In this document: one piece after another, positions 18,635-28,700 of the stretch
Layout of the letters: every line of letters starts with the position of its first letter
Position numbering within the stretch: the stretch's first letter is position 1
Assembly (NCBI RefSeq): GCF_965263005.1
Contig: NZ_OZ253579.1
Location: 3,038,001-3,102,000, forward strand
DNA from: Rariloculus sp965263005
GTDB lineage: Bacteria > Pseudomonadota > Gammaproteobacteria > Steroidobacterales > Rariloculaceae
Length of the DNA: 64,000 bases
Direction of reading: 5' to 3'
Position numbers and translations under genes: made by a program
The notes under the pieces: generated by a model
Database searches by the model: none
Seen by the model: only the letters and a program-made list of their open reading frames with translations
What the model was told of the DNA's origin: nothing

Positions 18635-20389
18635 TCAAAACCTGAATCCGAACAGCCCGCCTGTTTCTGTTGCATCGGTCAGTCGGGTGGGAACCAAGTG
18701 ATTTCGAAGGTCGAAGCCGCCCGCAAACCCTTCCGTGGGCACCGCATCGGAATTCATAGTGACGATGTACTGAAAATCGTTCGCTTCGGCCCGTTGTGCG
18801 CCAAGTTGGAGTGCCTTTGCCACCTGTCGCTCGTCAACGCCGTCGAAAAGATGACTGTCGTGGATCAGAAATCCCGGCCACCGCCCATGTCGGGAACAAA
18901 TCTCGGTCAACATCAGGTCAAAGCAGAAAATCTGCATGTTCGTAATTCCCTTGCTGCGTTCCCCGGCAATGTGAACCTCGAATTTTGGCCCGTTCGGCGT
19001 ATCCGCGATTGTCAGGCTTCCCGCGTTTTCATAGAGTGATCTAGATAGCTCTTCAAACCCCAGAATGGCCTCGCGGACGATGTCGTCGCGCTCATGGATG
19101 TCGTCCCTTAGCGCCTTCACCAAGCGCGTGCGTTCCATATCCAGTTCGGTCCTGATGCTTTTAAATCGTTCGGCGGCTTCAAGCCTTTCCTTAATCGTCT
19201 CGCTCTCGGCTTCTACCCTCCCAAGCTCCTCACGCATACCGGTATAGTGTTCCAGCGCTCCACCTTTTCTCAGCACATTCATGATTTGCCGGCGGCGTTG
19301 GTCCAGCTCGTCCTTGTGCCGATCCCGACGGGCTATTCGCTGTTCCGCGCTATCGATTTCAGCGCCGAGATGCGAACGCCGATTTCGAATGACGGTGCGG
19401 TGAAATCGCTCGACTTCCTCGATCCGGCGGCGTGCGACGTCCGGAAGCACGACGCCGGCTTCTGCATATAGTTTGTTCAGATCCTGAAAGTCCGGCGTGT
19501 TTTCCACCGCAAGCGATGCCCGCAGTTCTCGAATCAGGTCCAGATCCACGATGTTCTCAACGTTCAAACTGTTGATATCTTCTGTTATCTTGCTCGCTTC
19601 TCGCTCCATTTCCTTGTACTGCGGCACGACTTGAAAACCATCGAGTTGCGTGCGCAGCCGATCCGTTCGAGCCTCGGCAACAGTGAGTTGGGTTCGCAAC
19701 TCCGCAGCTTTGCCAAAATAGCGACCGAGTTCGCCGGAGATCGCGGCTTTGCGGAGTTGCCTAGCGACCCTCTCGCGACCGCGCACCTCCTGAAAGCGGC
19801 CTGGAATGGTCGAATCGAGGCCGATCAGATAGCACACCGTCGCTTGCTGATCCCACTGTTGCTGCATTGTCGAGTGCTGCATTGGGTTTTGGAATCCCCC
19901 GTCCTCCTGTCTCCGTGCCACGAACGAAAATAGCGACCGGAAAGTTGGCTGAAATCGTTCGGAGCCTCCATCCTCAGGTAACCGAAACCATAGCGAACCG
20001 AGCGTTTTTTTCCATTGTTCATTGTTCAATTCGTGCCGATCTGGGAAGAGTCCATCGTCGCGATCAACCTCCCAATCTTCGGTATCGCCGTCAATGTGGA
20101 CGCGACTTGGTTTTTTGCCGCTACGATAGACTGAGCAAGTCTCTTCGCATATGTCTACGGACGCGCTAAAAGTCCAATTGCCCAGTGCGCCTGATCGAAA
20201 AATACTACTGGGTTTCACGGTCGCGCCGAAGATAAAATGCACGAGTTCCACGAAACTCGTCTTGCCAGCGCCGTTGCGGGATTGACGGTCGCTCGCGCCT
20301 TCACTTTTGTCCGCCAGGATGAGGTTTAGCCCGGGACCGAACGTTAGTGTCTTGAACGACTCAAGGTCACTGCTCAACTGTCGGATCAT
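18635..20389 (-). CDS. ABC-3C system SMC-like ATPase (DUF2326 family)
   Basis: The 584-residue protein starts with an SMC-type P-loop (NGAGKTSFVELVHFIFG, about residues 40-56), has a long central coiled coil (about 180-430) and ends with a DUF2326-like region (GFLIHDSHLFDGVDERQ, then YIVTMNSDAVP). This form is typical of the ATPase of ABC-three-component (ABC-3C) conflict systems. Its ATG overlaps the middle-component stop. It probably senses or clamps DNA and licenses the nuclease-like partner encoded two genes upstream. The family is recognised from motifs only. Confidence 0.8.
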   Translation of the reverse strand: MIRQLSSDLESFKTLTFGPGLNLILADKSEGASDRQSRNGAGKTSFVELVHFIFGATVKPSSIFRSGALGNWTFSASVDICEETCSVYRSGKKPSRVHIDGDTEDWEVDRDDGLFPDRHELNNEQWKKTLGSLWFRLPEDGGSERFQPTFRSLFSFVARRQEDGGFQNPMQHSTMQQQWDQQATVCYLIGLDSTIPGRFQEVRGRERVARQLRKAAISGELGRYFGKAAELRTQLTVAEARTDRLRTQLDGFQVVPQYKEMEREASKITEDINSLNVENIVDLDLIRELRASLAVENTPDFQDLNKLYAEAGVVLPDVARRRIEEVERFHRTVIRNRRSHLGAEIDSAEQRIARRDRHKDELDQRRRQIMNVLRKGGALEHYTGMREELGRVEAESETIKERLEAAERFKSIRTELDMERTRLVKALRDDIHERDDIVREAILGFEELSRSLYENAGSLTIADTPNGPKFEVHIAGERSKGITNMQIFCFDLMLTEICSRHGRWPGFLIHDSHLFDGVDERQVAKALQLGAQRAEANDFQYIVTMNSDAVPTEGFAGGFDLRNHLVPTRLTDATETGGLFGFRF

Positions 20390-20631
20390 GGCGTCGCCTT
20401 ACGAATCACGCCACGCTCGAACTCCACGGCGCTTAGCATGAAGAGCAAGTCGAGGGCGAGAACGAACCACCTGTAGTCGATGACCGGGCTGGACGTATCG
20501 GCGGACCGGGATAACCGGAGATCGTCCCAGAGCATCGATACGGTCATTGGCCGTTCGAGCGTTTCCAGCATCTCGGCGCCTACGCCGATCAATGCTCGGT
20601 CAGGCCGGATGTGTTTGGTGGGCAGGATCAC
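20386..20631 (-). CDS. ABC-3C system middle component
   Basis: This small 81-residue protein (ILPTKHIRPDRALIGVGAEM) has no catalytic motif. It is joined by four-base overlaps (GTGA, ATGA) to both the nuclease-like gene before it and the SMC-like ATPase after it. Size, start motif and position match the middle components of ABC-3C systems, which link ATPase to effector. I think the MC6 type is most likely, but cannot confirm the subtype. Confidence 0.75.
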   Translation of the reverse strand: MILPTKHIRPDRALIGVGAEMLETLERPMTVSMLWDDLRLSRSADTSSPVIDYRWFVLALDLLFMLSAVEFERGVIRKATP

Positions 20632-21530
20632 TCACCGTGCTCCGGATCTTCAAATATGTCGCACCGCTCGAAGAAATAGGAAAGAACGGCCAGCGCCGCG
20701 TTCTGTTGTCTTGGCTCTCCGCCCGCCCCGGCATATTGCTGGAGGTGCGTGAAAATGCCATCCGCCGATCTATCGCTCTCCTTTAGTTGCGCGTATCGGC
20801 GTCGGAACGCCTCCGCAATCCGCTCGCCCAACTCGGCGTTGGGATTTTTGCCGAACCACGTTTCGACCAAAGCCTCTTTGCGCCGTCCTATCCGAAGCAG
20901 GCATGCGGCGTCATCAGATAGCGAATTTTTCGTCAGCTTGTCTACCGACGGCGGCGTAAGCGGTTCTTCGCCCGGTATTGGGTCTTTCCGCTGTAGCTCG
21001 TCAATGACGGGCTTGACGTCGTCTAGCATCAACGTCTCCATCCCCGTCTTGGATGGCGCAAAACCGAAGATCGCCTGCTGAGCTGCCAAGGGGAGGCTGG
21101 CGGCATGTTCTTGCAGCTTCGGTTCCATCCAGACTTCAATCTCAACATCGGTGTACTCCTTCCGTAGACGGTCGATCAATTGAATGGATGAAGCCGGTAA
21201 CCCTTGCGCGTCATTATGAACCAGCACCCACTCGCCCATGTTGTCGCCCCAATGCTCATGGGCGCCTCGGAAGTCTCGGTCGATCTTGTTATTTAACTTT
21301 GCCTCTTTCTGTTGATAAGGGGCATAACATTGGAAGATCGTGCCGGTGCTGATCCTGCGGCCATCGCATTTGAGATCGCCTTGGCTACCGTAGGGGCGGA
21401 TCGCTTCGAAATCCGATCCGAACGCGTGGCTCGCAAGCTTGACGAACCAATCTTGGAACTCGGTACCCTTCTTTTCCAGAAACGCTTCGCGAAAGCGCAA
21501 CTGGTAGAAAGCCCTTTGCACTTCATCCAT
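20628..21530 (-). CDS. ABC-3C effector-like protein with restriction-endonuclease-like N-terminus
   Basis: The 300-residue protein has an N-terminal block (about 15-70) of the form KKGTEFQDWFVKLASHAF, then YGSQGDLKCDG and TIFQCYAP. This E...D...QxY order fits a PD-(D/E)xK nuclease fold, with Gln in place of the usual E in the second motif. The C-terminal half (about 170-300) is helical and probably docks onto the ABC-3C complex. It begins the three-gene coupled unit. DNA cleavage is the likely role; the active site is inferred by eye. Confidence 0.7.
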   Translation of the reverse strand: MDEVQRAFYQLRFREAFLEKKGTEFQDWFVKLASHAFGSDFEAIRPYGSQGDLKCDGRRISTGTIFQCYAPYQQKEAKLNNKIDRDFRGAHEHWGDNMGEWVLVHNDAQGLPASSIQLIDRLRKEYTDVEIEVWMEPKLQEHAASLPLAAQQAIFGFAPSKTGMETLMLDDVKPVIDELQRKDPIPGEEPLTPPSVDKLTKNSLSDDAACLLRIGRRKEALVETWFGKNPNAELGERIAEAFRRRYAQLKESDRSADGIFTHLQQYAGAGGEPRQQNAALAVLSYFFERCDIFEDPEHGE

Positions 21531-21606
21531 GCTGCGATGCCCGAAGATCGCCCTTAGCGTGGCCGATTTGGCTGGAAGCGTTTGTCGTTTCGCGTCGCGC
21601 GTTCAC

Positions 21607-22074
21607 CTAGGTCACAAGTACCCGCAAAGCCTTCAATACCCGCCTCGGATTCTTGCGATGCATCGCCATACCCAGCCAATAGGCGGTCTCCTCGCCCTCC
21701 ATGGCCTCGATCCCCTCGACCACCGCTCGCATGTTATCGCGGTTCCGCATCGGGGCAAGCGTTCGGAACAGAAGCCCGAGCGTCAGCGCCAAGTCCTCGT
21801 CGAGCGTGTAGCCCCGTTTTTTGGCGTCCGCGATCCGACCCAGCTTGATGCCGGATTGGGAGAGCCGTTTCAGCACCCGGTGCTCGACCAGTTCCAGGTT
21901 GCGGCCCCGAAGCCCCGCAACGCGCTGCGCCGCTGTTACGCGCGGTGTCGCGACAGATGGCATTTGCCAAATCTCGTACTCAATATCTGTCGGCGCGCGA
22001 CGGCGCACTCGCAGCTCGTACCGTGGCGCCCATTCCGGAGTCTCGATGTGGACGATCCTCTGTTGGCCGTTCAC
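21607..22074 (-). CDS. Small partner protein of the DUF499 ATPase
   Basis: The 155-residue basic protein starts at a GTG overlapping the DUF499 stop (GTGA). It has a beta-rich N-terminus (ETPEWAPRYELRVRRRAP) and a helical, leucine-rich C-terminus (LRGRNLELVEHRVLKRLSQS). Small proteins of this sort regularly follow DUF499 ATPases; it may belong to DUF7680, but I am not sure of the number. No catalytic motif is seen. Tight coupling argues for a stoichiometric subunit. Confidence 0.6.
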   Translation of the reverse strand: MNGQQRIVHIETPEWAPRYELRVRRRAPTDIEYEIWQMPSVATPRVTAAQRVAGLRGRNLELVEHRVLKRLSQSGIKLGRIADAKKRGYTLDEDLALTLGLLFRTLAPMRNRDNMRAVVEGIEAMEGEETAYWLGMAMHRKNPRRVLKALRVLVT

Positions 22075-25000
22075 CGAATATTCACCTCGGCCGTAGCCGA
22101 CACGTAGGCCGCGCCGCTTGCGAACCTAGTCAGGCGCTCGGTTAGCTTCTCAGCCGCATCGCCCTGCATCGACAATCCTTCGGCAAACGTCAACTCAAAT
22201 CCCGCCTGCAGATTCGCTGACACAGCATCGCGCAATTGCGGCTGCAAGAATTCCTTAACGGGCTGTGCGTCCGGCACGGGCCCCCGGAAATCCAACTCGA
22301 ACGAGCCGCCGTCACGGGTTTCGTAGCCGCCTTCAATGGTGACCTGCTTGTCCGCACCCGGTACGGCACCCACGGCGCCGAGCAGGCGGAAGGCATCACC
22401 GGACTCAAACATTCGGATCGTCAGCTTGTCAACCTGATCCACTCCCCTAGAGCGCACCTCCTCCCACAGTTGGATCAGCGCGTCCTTGAGCACACCCTCC
22501 TTGTTGAACTCCGCTTGAGTTGCTTCCGGGCGACGTTTCCCCGTCCCCGTTGATCCCGGTCCCTGACCCTCACCTACCCCAGGTTTGTTTGGATCCTTGC
22601 CTGGCTTTGTCTCGGCGGAACCGCCATTTTGGTCCGGCTTCGCGCGCGGCCAGATTCCGGTATTCTTCGCGTAGGCCATGGTAAACACGATGGACTGTTC
22701 ATCGATCTCGATGCTGGCCGCGGGATCCCCAAGCCCGTACAGTAATTCGCCACGCCGGTAGACATACTCGCCTTGCTCGACACCACGGCGCAATCCGCGA
22801 ATGAAGGTGTCATTGCCGATCAGGATGGGCAGCGCCGGGTCGCGCCGGAACTCGCCTCGAAGTGCCAGCGTGGTGATCTGGCCTTTCTTCAGCGGGGTGC
22901 GGTCGCGCACGTAGGCAGGCGAGTCCGGCTCGTCTTCTCGGAGTCTAAGTTTATTCAGATCACGCAGTGCCCGCACAATCTGGCGCTGGCCTGCGCCCGG
23001 TTTCTCCGAGGCTGAATGCATGTCGATGGCCGAGTGAGCGAGATCGGCGCCGCTCGTGCCGATTCGGCTTCGGGACGGATAAAAAATGTGCCGATAGCAT
23101 TGCTGGATCGCAACGGCGAGTTCCTGTTCCGAGCGCGATTCAAGCTCCCGTACCTTGCCCTGCTGGTGCTCAGCCAGATCGTTGAGACGCTCTGGATTCT
23201 TCAGTTCTCGTAACGCCAAACGATAGTATGCCTTGCGGCGCATCTCCTGCTTTCGCGCGTCGTCGGCGACGACGAACACAATGTGGTTGCGAAGTGCTCT
23301 CAGTGCGGATCCCTCGGTGCCCTTGCGCGAGAAAATCCGCTCGATGAGCTCGGGCACGCACTCGACGGACTCGCCGACCGTCTCGCCGTCGTAGGCCAAA
23401 ACGGCTAGCTTCGGGCGGCCATCCCCCACTTCGTCCGGCACGTCGAACGGCCCACCCGGGAAACGTACCGTGTCGAAGACGTCGCCCGAAAAGATCTGCC
23501 GAATCCGGTCGTTCAGTTCGACGCGCGCCTCTCCGGCGTCGACGTGCCGCTCCTCGCGACGGATGATCTGGCGAAGATTGGCTTCGGCAAGAAAGCGCAT
23601 CGGCGCGCCGGGCCTGTCATCGAGGTAGGCAGATTCTGCGATGAACTTCCTGCGCGCTTCCTCGATGAAACTGATGTCCATGGCCGGACAGAGAATGGAG
23701 TAGCGCAACTGCTCGCGCGAAAGACCCTTGAGTGGATCGTTGAAGGCCAGGGTATGCAGGAAAATGGTACGAGCGACGTAGGTCGCATAGGGAGCCATCC
23801 CGCCGTGATGTTCGGCGTCGATCTCTTGAGCCAACGCTTTGTTCCCAGATCCGCTCGTCGCAATGTCGTTGGAAATGGCGGGCACGTAGGCGGATTGTCC
23901 GAGGCGAGTGACGATTTCCTGCCGGATCGGTTCGTGGCCTGGGTCGAAATGGTGGAGGTGGATCGCCGTCGCATCGGCAGGCTGCTCTTGCCAGAGATGC
24001 GCGATGGTGCGGGCCAAAAGCCGCAGCATGCCGCGCACCCGCTGAAAGTTGCCGAGCGTTGCTGTCTTTCCGGTCAACGTCTCCAGAACTTCCGGATGCA
24101 GCGGGTAGCTGGACTGGAATGCCTCGACGGTCGCCGCACGCGCGGCCTCTCCGGCGAGTGATTCCTTGTTGGCCGCCCACAACTCGCGGTAACCGTTTAC
24201 CGCCGCGTTGGCCTTTGACTCATCAATGGACTCGAACAGGCGCCGGCGCAGCACCTGGACGGTTTCGTCCTCTTCGGTGGGATTCAAGAGCGTCGCCTTG
24301 CGCGCGGAGACACTCTCAGCTTCTGCCATGTTGTCGGCGATGTATTGGTTCTCCTCGTTGTAGGCATCGGTTGCCCGGCCGTCCTTGCCGATCGCCAGCG
24401 TGTAGACAAGCGCCGCGTTGGACGCACCTTCCACCGCCTTGAACAACGAGGTCAGGAAAGCGGTAAGTTGGTAACGCGCCGCATCGATGTGGCGAACCTT
24501 GCGCAAGTACACGGACAGTTCATCGAGAAGGATCAACGTCGGTTCGCCGCCGAACAATTCCCGGAGTGTCTCGGCACCGGGCGCGATGCGACTCTCATCG
24601 CTGTTGCGTACGCGCTGATAGCCGCGCTTCCCCGCCAGTGAATAAGCGATCTCGCCCCAAGGCGTATGAGCTAGAACACCGTCTCCCATGGCTCGGCCAT
24701 TTGCAGGGTCGGCGTTTTCGCCGTCGAATGCTGCTAGGCGCACGCGGCGTTCTAGTAGAAGCGTCGGATCGACGAACTCTTCGATATTGGTCACGCCCTG
24801 CATGCCCCGGGCGGCATGCGTCAAAGCGATCAATCCATGCGTCTTACCACCGCCATACGATGTATCGAGCCGGAATATTGCCGCGACTTCCTCCCCGGAC
24901 CCCGCCAAGCGGCAACACACATTGGCGAGCAGGTTCTGCAGACCCCTCGTGGGATAGGTGTTGGCAAAGAAACGAACTGGGTCAGTGTATTCCTCACTTC

Positions 25001-25136
25001 CACCCTCGCCGAGGATCACTTGAGCAAGGTCCGCCGCAAAATCGGCTTCGGCGATATTGCCCTTGAGGACATCGGCGCGCGGCCGGCATGCGTCGAATAT
25101 CGTTGAGACGGTCATAATGTTGAATTCCGGCCGCAT
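22071..25136 (-). CDS. DUF499 family AAA+ ATPase
   Basis: The 1021-residue protein has an N-terminal P-loop RLDTSYGGGKTHGLIALTH (about 84-102) and a Walker B PTLILLDELSVYL (about 204-216), the hallmark pair of DUF499 (COG1483) ATPases. A Pro/Gly/Lys-rich linker lies near residues 830-870. DUF499 genes are typically found with DUF1156 methylases and SNF2 or related helicases in predicted antiviral clusters, which is the case here although 10 kb lies between them. The start at 25136 keeps GAGAAAAG just upstream; the ATG at 25115 (MTVSTIFDAC) is an alternative. The small partner is translationally coupled. Confidence 0.85.
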   Translation of the reverse strand: MRPEFNIMTVSTIFDACRPRADVLKGNIAEADFAADLAQVILGEGGSEEYTDPVRFFANTYPTRGLQNLLANVCCRLAGSGEEVAAIFRLDTSYGGGKTHGLIALTHAARGMQGVTNIEEFVDPTLLLERRVRLAAFDGENADPANGRAMGDGVLAHTPWGEIAYSLAGKRGYQRVRNSDESRIAPGAETLRELFGGEPTLILLDELSVYLRKVRHIDAARYQLTAFLTSLFKAVEGASNAALVYTLAIGKDGRATDAYNEENQYIADNMAEAESVSARKATLLNPTEEDETVQVLRRRLFESIDESKANAAVNGYRELWAANKESLAGEAARAATVEAFQSSYPLHPEVLETLTGKTATLGNFQRVRGMLRLLARTIAHLWQEQPADATAIHLHHFDPGHEPIRQEIVTRLGQSAYVPAISNDIATSGSGNKALAQEIDAEHHGGMAPYATYVARTIFLHTLAFNDPLKGLSREQLRYSILCPAMDISFIEEARRKFIAESAYLDDRPGAPMRFLAEANLRQIIRREERHVDAGEARVELNDRIRQIFSGDVFDTVRFPGGPFDVPDEVGDGRPKLAVLAYDGETVGESVECVPELIERIFSRKGTEGSALRALRNHIVFVVADDARKQEMRRKAYYRLALRELKNPERLNDLAEHQQGKVRELESRSEQELAVAIQQCYRHIFYPSRSRIGTSGADLAHSAIDMHSASEKPGAGQRQIVRALRDLNKLRLREDEPDSPAYVRDRTPLKKGQITTLALRGEFRRDPALPILIGNDTFIRGLRRGVEQGEYVYRRGELLYGLGDPAASIEIDEQSIVFTMAYAKNTGIWPRAKPDQNGGSAETKPGKDPNKPGVGEGQGPGSTGTGKRRPEATQAEFNKEGVLKDALIQLWEEVRSRGVDQVDKLTIRMFESGDAFRLLGAVGAVPGADKQVTIEGGYETRDGGSFELDFRGPVPDAQPVKEFLQPQLRDAVSANLQAGFELTFAEGLSMQGDAAEKLTERLTRFASGAAYVSATAEVNIR

Positions 25137-25755
25137 CTTTTCTCGATGACGTGCGTTGAAGAGCGACGGAGGAATATAGCAAACTTTGTACGCCTGACGG
25201 ACGAAAAACTAGCCTTGAGGATGCTTGGCAAGTGATCACTAAGAGACCGAATCCTCTAGCAAGAAAAACATCGGATCCCTACGCACCACCTACTGCTGCT
25301 CCGCCCAGCCCCTCGGGAAGTGCATGGCCATCACCGCCTCCTTCCCAAGCCCGATGTCCGTCCGCGCCGATTCCGGTAGCCCTTCGATCCGATCCAACAC
25401 CGGTTGACGCTTCAAGGCATGGGTCAGACTAGTTGAGATCAACGCACAATCTCGGTGCTCGTCGCATCCAATCCGAGCTGCTCTGGAACGACAATATTCG
25501 CCTTGGCTTGGCCACCATTCATAAGGTGCTCGCCCCGTAGAGCCCCTGAAGCGGCCACCTCGGCGCAAGCGAATGGCTGTAAAGCCCCGGTTGCGGAAGG
25601 GGAAGCCCGCGCCCCTTTAATAACCGGCGAGGAGGGCCACGACGTGCCAGGCTTCCGGTTCCTCACCCTCGCCAAGGCTTCTTATCGGCAGGGCCTATCG
25701 GCCGCGGCGTTTCAGCGAGGGAAGGCAGTTGGGCCCATGTAGGTGGTGGCGCGGC
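25137..25755. other. Gap between DUF499 and the GHKL gene with possible gene relic
   Basis: No confident gene is present. On the minus strand the end of one frame (25290 to about 25430) reads LDRIEGLPESARTDIGLGKEAVMAM and a few more residues to a stop, which looks like a real C-terminus left from a deleted gene. The remainder is GC-rich and featureless. The gap probably also holds the promoter of the DUF499 unit, but I could not pick one. Confidence 0.3.
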
Positions 25756-28700
25756 CTACTGTACAGCGCCATTGTCTTCAACAGTTGGTTGGGCTTTAAG
25801 GCGGGAAATGAGGTCCTCCAGACCGAATCCGGCTTCCCAGATCGCACTGCCCACGCGAACGCGAGGCGAGCCGGACTCCACCACCAGACGAAGATCGGGG
25901 TCGTCTCCTGAGGTAACGCTGGCCCGGTGCTTCTCCAAGTCATCCAGACCCTCGCAGATCGGAGCCAGCTGCGAACCGATTTCGTCGACGAAACGCACGC
26001 ATACCCGGACCGCCTCCCCGTCGGGATCCTCAAGATCACGGGTTAACGGGACCACACACAGCAGGAACTCCCGTCCACGTTCGACCGCTGTCCTCGCCTG
26101 GATCGTGGACATCGTCACGCTCTCGTCGCGAGTTGACTTGACTTCGAGTAGCCAGGTTCGGCGCAGGCGCGTCAACTCGATGGCGAAGTCCGATCCGACG
26201 CCCGTCCGCGCAACGGTAAATCCCTCGCCCTCGAGTCCTTCTTTAACCAAGGCCTCGACCAGTGTGCCCAAACGCAGATTCTCGCGCACGATACGCCGTT
26301 GCTTGCGACGCTCGGAGAGATGTTCGAACAGTTGCTGGTCGTCTTGAATGTCCTCGGCAAGATCCCGCAGACGACTCCAATCGTGGCGCACCGACGTGAC
26401 TAGGTCCGACAGGGTCTCGTTAAGGGCCGCCCGCTCGGCATCGTCTTTCGCTACAAGCGCCATTATCAACTCCGGCACGCTGACGCGCAGAGCCGACAGC
26501 AACGCGCCGACTTGCGGACTGCTCCTCAGGAGTTCTGTAGGCCAATCGCTGTCTCGGATGAGGTTCGCTAGGGATTGCGCCGCGGCTCGGTCTGTTCGTC
26601 GGCCTTCCAACGGAACCCACTGGTTTCCCGCGAGCGGCACGACCCAGGCCGCCGGGAAGTAACCATGGCTGGAGCCGCAGGCGCACTTGGCCCGCTTCGT
26701 CTCGAACGCGCGATCGTCGTGGACGACAAGCCATTGCGTGAGAAAGCCCCAGAACAGCCGCGCGAGGCCGCGACTCTGGCGGACTCTGGGCAGGACACCA
26801 ACATCGCTCTTCGACAGGAAGGCGATATCCGTCAACTCCACGGCCTCGTCGGCCTTGTGATCGGGGGTGTTTTCATCGGATTCCGGTAGCGGTTCGTCCG
26901 GGAGAAACGCTTCTGGCACCATCATTTTCGAATGCAGCACGTTCGTTCGCAGAAATCCTTTCTGCTCGAGGGATGCCCAGGCGCCGGCTCCGGAGACCGT
27001 TTCGGCGAACGCGGCGGCCAACGTATGGCGGCGGGGGAAGAGGTCCGCGTAGGCTCTCAGCTCCTCCGGCCACGCCTCGACAGGGGCGAGCGGTCGCTCT
27101 TGGTCGTTGGCATCGTGCCGGTCTAGCCTGATGAGCACGCTCGACTTGCCTTGGTCCGAAAAGGCCGGGTATCCACGCAGGAGTTCCCACCGCTCGTGCT
27201 CAACGATCCAACCGAACAGTCGAGCACTGGCGTTTTTGAGATCGCCTTCCGGTTCCGTGTCCATGCGGTCGTCAAGGACGCGTATGATCCTCGCGACCAG
27301 TTCGTCGGGACCGAGATCTCCGGCCCCGGCTTCGTCGACGAAGACCGAGAAGCGCCTGTCCCGGAGTTCGGCACGGATGTCGATCTCCGAGAGTTCCGCG
27401 ATGTCTTTCAATGTGTCCGGGATGTCCCGGTCGCGATGCAATTCCGAGAGCGTCCGGAGGCGTCCCGATTGGTCCGGGACGATGCGAAGAGTTCGCAGTA
27501 ACTCACTGAATCCGTTCGCGCAAAGGAACAGATGCAGCTTGTTCAACCAATCGAACGTGCCCGCCTCGTCGACCAACAGACCCCCTAGCTGTTCCAGTGT
27601 TTCCGCGTTTTCGGCAAGAAGAGCGAGCTTTCCACCGTCCATCGTTTCGTCGAAACTGTCCACGGAACACCGGCGCACCTGCGCCCAGCTTTTGACCGCG
27701 TTGCACCAGCCTTCAGCCTCTGAACGCCGGGGAAGCGTATCGCTGAGCGTCCTCAGGTCTGCGGCCAGCCCCCAAAGCTGGTCCACCCCTTCGGGCTCGT
27801 CGGCGATGAGCAAGGTCGCTGCCGCCGGGGCTATCGCGCGGCCCGACTGATTGACGACCGCGCTTGTCGAGCGGATCGAATCCACGAGATGCGTCTTGAG
27901 GCAATTTCGCAACCACGGTTCGTCGAACCACTTCTGCCCACGGATCGGCGGTACATCCGCCAGCACGTACGCGTTTTGCCAACCGGAGCTGCCGGCAAAC
28001 TCGATCATGCAGCGCACCAAGCGGCATGCCTGCTCCAGAACCGCTTGGTTTTCGAGATTCGCGGCGTCGTCGCTTTGCCCGAGAAAAACTCCATCGCGGT
28101 CTTCGGTGGGCGAGAATCGCAAGCTGTGGACGACGGCGGGGAAGCTGAAATCCTCTGTGCCGACCAGGGGAAATCCCAAAAGGAGTTTCGGCGCATCCGC
28201 CGCCGGGTTCAAGGATGCGCCGTCGTCCGTGTGGATACAGGGAACGGCAACCGCCACACGATCCCGGCCGGCGACTAGATAGCCGCGACTTGTCGGCTCG
28301 CTTTCGTCTAGTTCAGAAAGCGCGACATAGACGCGTTCGATGTGCAGCGCGAGCGTCTCTCGCTTCGTGAGTTCGAGCGCCGTGGCCCCGGCGCCCGACA
28401 GAACCCGGATACTTTTGAACTCGTGGTTGAAGACGGTGACGTAGGGCCCGGAGCGTGTCAACACATCGAGCCCTTTGGCCACGGCCTCCATCGCGCGTGC
28501 GTCGATGGGATACCGAAACGTCGTCGAAGCGGCGTTCTCCACACCTTCGCTCGGCGGAGACAAGGAGGACTTGAAAGCCTTCCACGATGCGTCCATGTGA
28601 CGCTGGAGATCGGCCACGGTCGCGCCGCTCCGATCGAGTCCAAAAGCGAAGACGCGGCCGTCGGTGAGGTGGCTGGAGACTTTGATTCTCGGTGACAGCA

